NCBI GenBank assembly: GCA_016927175.1 | Contig: JAFGNC010000324.1 | Location: forward strand, 1 to 6,927 | From: Gammaproteobacteria bacterium | Lineage (GTDB): Bacteria; Pseudomonadota; Gammaproteobacteria; Steroidobacterales; Rariloculaceae | Direction: 5' to 3' | Length of the DNA: 6,927 nucleotides | In this document: piece after piece, positions 5,488 to 6,927 of the stretch | How positions within the stretch are numbered: position 1 is the first letter of the stretch | Layout of the letters: every line of letters begins with the position of its first letter | Notes under the pieces: model-generated | Database searches by the model: none | The model's input: the letters and a program-made list of their open reading frames with translations, nothing else | What the model was told of the DNA's origin: nothing | Program-made: the position numbers and the translations under genes

Positions 5488-5526
5488 AGGGCCCTTTGCG
5501 CCCGAAAAAGGGCCCTGACCCCTTTT
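5478..5526 (-). terminator. Repeat-derived hairpin after cheB, likely terminator
   Basis: The first two units of array 2 are inverted copies: 20 bp (5478-5497 with 5507-5526) pair perfectly around a 9-nt loop. In the cheB reading direction the stem ends in CCCCTTTT. The third unit, nearer to cheB, can also form a 7-bp stem ending in CCCTTTT. Together they should separate cheDB transcription from the MCP-like gene, consistent with that gene having its own promoter. Confidence 0.5.
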
Positions 5527-5554
5527 CGGACGGAAAAGGGCCCTGACCCCTTTT
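5478..5554. repeat. 28-bp-period array of 21-bp quasi-palindromic repeats (array 2, three units)
   Basis: Units begin at 5478, 5506 and 5534, again exactly 28 bp apart. The first is in the A4-G4-TCA-G3-C3-T4 orientation with its last T changed to G. The second and third are perfect and inverted. Spacers are CGCCCGA and CGGACGG. It is the same element as at 512-616 and again lies just beyond the stop codon of a minus-strand gene (22 nt after cheB). Confidence 0.9.
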
Positions 5555-5575
5555 TGCGGAACTCCTTTCCCGTCG

Positions 5576-6679
5576 TCACGGGGCAGCCCCGCCGCTTTCA
5601 CTGCCGCCGAGGTGCCCGAGCAGCGCGTCGGCGAGGCGGTCGAGCGGCAGCGAGCGCATCGCGGCGCCGATCCGCATGGCTTCGCCCGGCATGCCCCAGA
5701 CGACGCTGCTGGCGCGGTCCTGTGCGAACGTGCCGGCGCCGCTGCGCCGCAGCGCGAGAAGCCCCCGCGCGCCGTCCGTGCCCATACCGGTCAGCAGCGC
5801 GGCCGCGACGTTCGGGCCCGCCGCTGCCTCGAGCGATTCGAACAGCACGTCGACGCTCGGACGGTGGCGGTTCACGGGCCGGTCGTCGTCGAGCTGGCAG
5901 AGGTATCGGCCGCCGCTGCGGCGGATCCTCAAGTGGCGCCCGCCCGGGGCGATGTAGGCGTGCCCCGGCAGCACCGCCTCGCCGTGCTCGGCCTCCTTGA
6001 CCGTCAGCGGCGACAGCGCGTCGACGCGCTGCGCGAACGTCGTGCTGAACCGCGGCGGGATGTGCTGCACGATCACGACGCCGGGCGCATCCGCCGGCAG
6101 CGCGCAGAGCACGGCCTTGATCGCTTCCGTGCCGCCGGTCGACGCGCCGAGCGCGATGAGCTTGTCGGTCGTGTCGAGGTGCCGCTTCGGCCGCCGCTCG
6201 GGCGGCGCGCTGCGGCCGGGCGTGCCGGCGCGCACCTGCGCGGCGGCGGCCACGCGCACTTTCTCCCGGATCTCGTCGCCGAGCGCAGCGAGCCCGTCCT
6301 CGAGGTCGAGCTTCGGCTTGGTCACGAAATCGACGACGCCGAGCGCCAGTGCGTCGAGCGTGACGTCCGCGCCTTTCTCGGTCAGCGACGAAACCATGAC
6401 GACCGGCATCGGATGCAGGCGCATCAGATTGCGCAGGAACGTGATGCCGTCCATGCGCGGCATCTCGACGTCGAGCGTCAGCACGTCGGGGCGCAGCTGT
6501 TTGATCCGCTCGCGGGCCAGGTACGGATCGGCGGCCGTGCCGACGACCTCGATGCCCGGGTCCTCCGACAGCATCGCCGTCAGCAGCCGGCGGGTCAGCG
6601 CCGAGTCGTCGACGATCAGCACGCGGATCGGGCGATCCGCCGCCGCTGCGCTTTCGGTCCGCCCATCCTGCGCCGCCAT
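5576..6679 (-). CDS. cheB: Chemotaxis response regulator protein-glutamate methylesterase/deamidase CheB
   Basis: Encodes 367 residues (E. coli 349). CheB removes methyl groups from, and deamidates, chemoreceptor glutamyl/glutaminyl residues and is activated by CheA phosphorylation. The N-terminal receiver domain (about 17-135) has the acidic pair D24-D25, the phospho-acceptor D70 (LTLDVEMPRMDG), the SSLT segment (97-100) and K121 (TKP). An Arg/Pro/Ala-rich linker (about 140-170) follows. The C-terminal methylesterase domain carries the catalytic triad S180 (GASTGG), H206 (VQHIPP) and D302 (GMGTDG), with the same spacing as E. coli S164, H190 and D286. Its ATG directly abuts the cheD stop (TAG-ATG) and its GGAG lies 9 nt upstream inside the cheD reading frame, so the two are very probably translationally coupled. 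It ends SGGAAP and lacks the GSVELF tail of its neighbours. The repeat array follows 22 nt after the stop. Confidence 0.97.
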   Translation of the reverse strand: MAAQDGRTESAAAADRPIRVLIVDDSALTRRLLTAMLSEDPGIEVVGTAADPYLARERIKQLRPDVLTLDVEMPRMDGITFLRNLMRLHPMPVVMVSSLTEKGADVTLDALALGVVDFVTKPKLDLEDGLAALGDEIREKVRVAAAAQVRAGTPGRSAPPERRPKRHLDTTDKLIALGASTGGTEAIKAVLCALPADAPGVVIVQHIPPRFSTTFAQRVDALSPLTVKEAEHGEAVLPGHAYIAPGGRHLRIRRSGGRYLCQLDDDRPVNRHRPSVDVLFESLEAAAGPNVAAALLTGMGTDGARGLLALRRSGAGTFAQDRASSVVWGMPGEAMRIGAAMRSLPLDRLADALLGHLGGSESGGAAP

Positions 6680-6927
6680 CTAGAAAAGCTCCACCGAGCC
6701 TTTCGGCGGCGTGTCGACCTGCTGCAGGTAGCGCGCCTCGCGCGCGGCGATGTCGGGCGCGCCGAGCACCGGCAGCTTCTTGACACGGACCCGCCCGGTC
6801 GCCGGGTACATCAGCACCTTGCGCGGCTGATCGCCGCCGAGATCCTCGGCCGCGATCGGCAGCCGCTCGGTCTCGACGAAGCGGCGGACGAACTCGATGT
6901 TGCGTCGGCCGACGTCGGACAGCTGCC
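6680..6927 (-). CDS. cheD: Chemoreceptor glutamine deamidase CheD, 3' part only
   Basis: The last 81 codons plus two bases are present; the start lies beyond the right edge. The segment QLSDVGRRNIEFVRRF, then AEDLGGDQPRKVLMYPATG, then VRVKKLP, is the characteristic C-terminal part of CheD. CheD deamidates glutamines of chemoreceptors to glutamate, and in some systems it also works with CheC. The catalytic Cys and His are in the missing N-terminal part. The protein finishes with EARYLQQVDTPPKGSVELF; its last six residues are identical to those of the MCP-like protein encoded at 4071-5228. The stop TAG directly precedes the cheB ATG, and the codons for SVE include the cheB ribosome binding site. 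An upstream cheR or other che genes would be expected outside the window. Confidence 0.93.
   Translation of the reverse strand, partial: QLSDVGRRNIEFVRRFVETERLPIAAEDLGGDQPRKVLMYPATGRVRVKKLPVLGAPDIAAREARYLQQVDTPPKGSVELF

Larger units (their letters stand above)
5229..5575. other. 347-bp cheB to MCP intergenic region
   Basis: No gene is supported here. From the cheB end it holds the 28-bp-period repeat array (5554-5478), the degenerate 13-14-bp tandem repeats (5487-5411), about 110 bp with no recognised element (5300-5410), the sigma-28 promoter (5294-5268) and the short leader of the MCP-like gene. The open frames crossing it encode only repeat-derived peptides. Confidence 0.8.

Noticed and set aside
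5230..5601. Short frames across the 5229-5575 gap with peptides such as KGSGPFS and KGVRALF
   Set aside because: The peptides are translations of the 21-bp repeat in its three frames (28 bp is not a multiple of 3), not a conserved protein.

Overview
This is a GC-rich window from what is most likely a flagellated, chemotactic proteobacterium. A gammaproteobacterium is my best guess, based on the ThrS, GloB and CheB/CheD sequences and the sigma-28-type promoters; no rRNA or other phylogenetic marker is present to settle it. Six protein genes are supported, two of them cut by the window edges. Most other long reading frames are antisense shadows created by high GC.

Left part (1-3540): on the minus strand lie the 5' part of a fumarylacetoacetate hydrolase (FAH) family gene (445 to the left edge) and a complete threonyl-tRNA synthetase gene, thrS (2575-659). 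They are separated by an array of 21-bp quasi-palindromes. Divergent from thrS, on the plus strand, is gloB (2692-3474, GTG start), encoding glyoxalase II. A perfect 11-bp stem follows gloB at its convergent junction with the next gene.

Right part (3541-6927): all genes are on the minus strand and concern chemotaxis. In transcription order they are the end of cheD, cheB (its ATG directly follows the cheD stop), a second array of the same 21-bp repeat, a short membrane-anchored receptor-like (MCP signalling domain) gene, and a small secreted protein of unknown function. The receptor gene and the small gene each have a well-matching sigma-28 (FliA) promoter with exact 11-nt spacing, which ties both to the flagellar/chemotaxis regulon.

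How the genes work together: CheD (receptor deamidase) and CheB (methylesterase/deamidase with a receiver domain) adapt chemoreceptors. The MCP-like protein is a candidate signalling partner. It and CheD end in the same six residues, GSVELF, written with different codons, and the MCP-like protein also carries a CheZ-like DxxxQ motif. ThrS and GloB are housekeeping enzymes.

The less ordinary features are the strict 28-bp periodicity of the two repeat arrays (21-bp unit plus 7-bp spacer, with units flipped in place), the shared GSVELF tail, the CheZ-like motif, and the small secreted protein under an apparent FliA promoter. No mobile-element gene, CRISPR array, tRNA or rRNA was seen.
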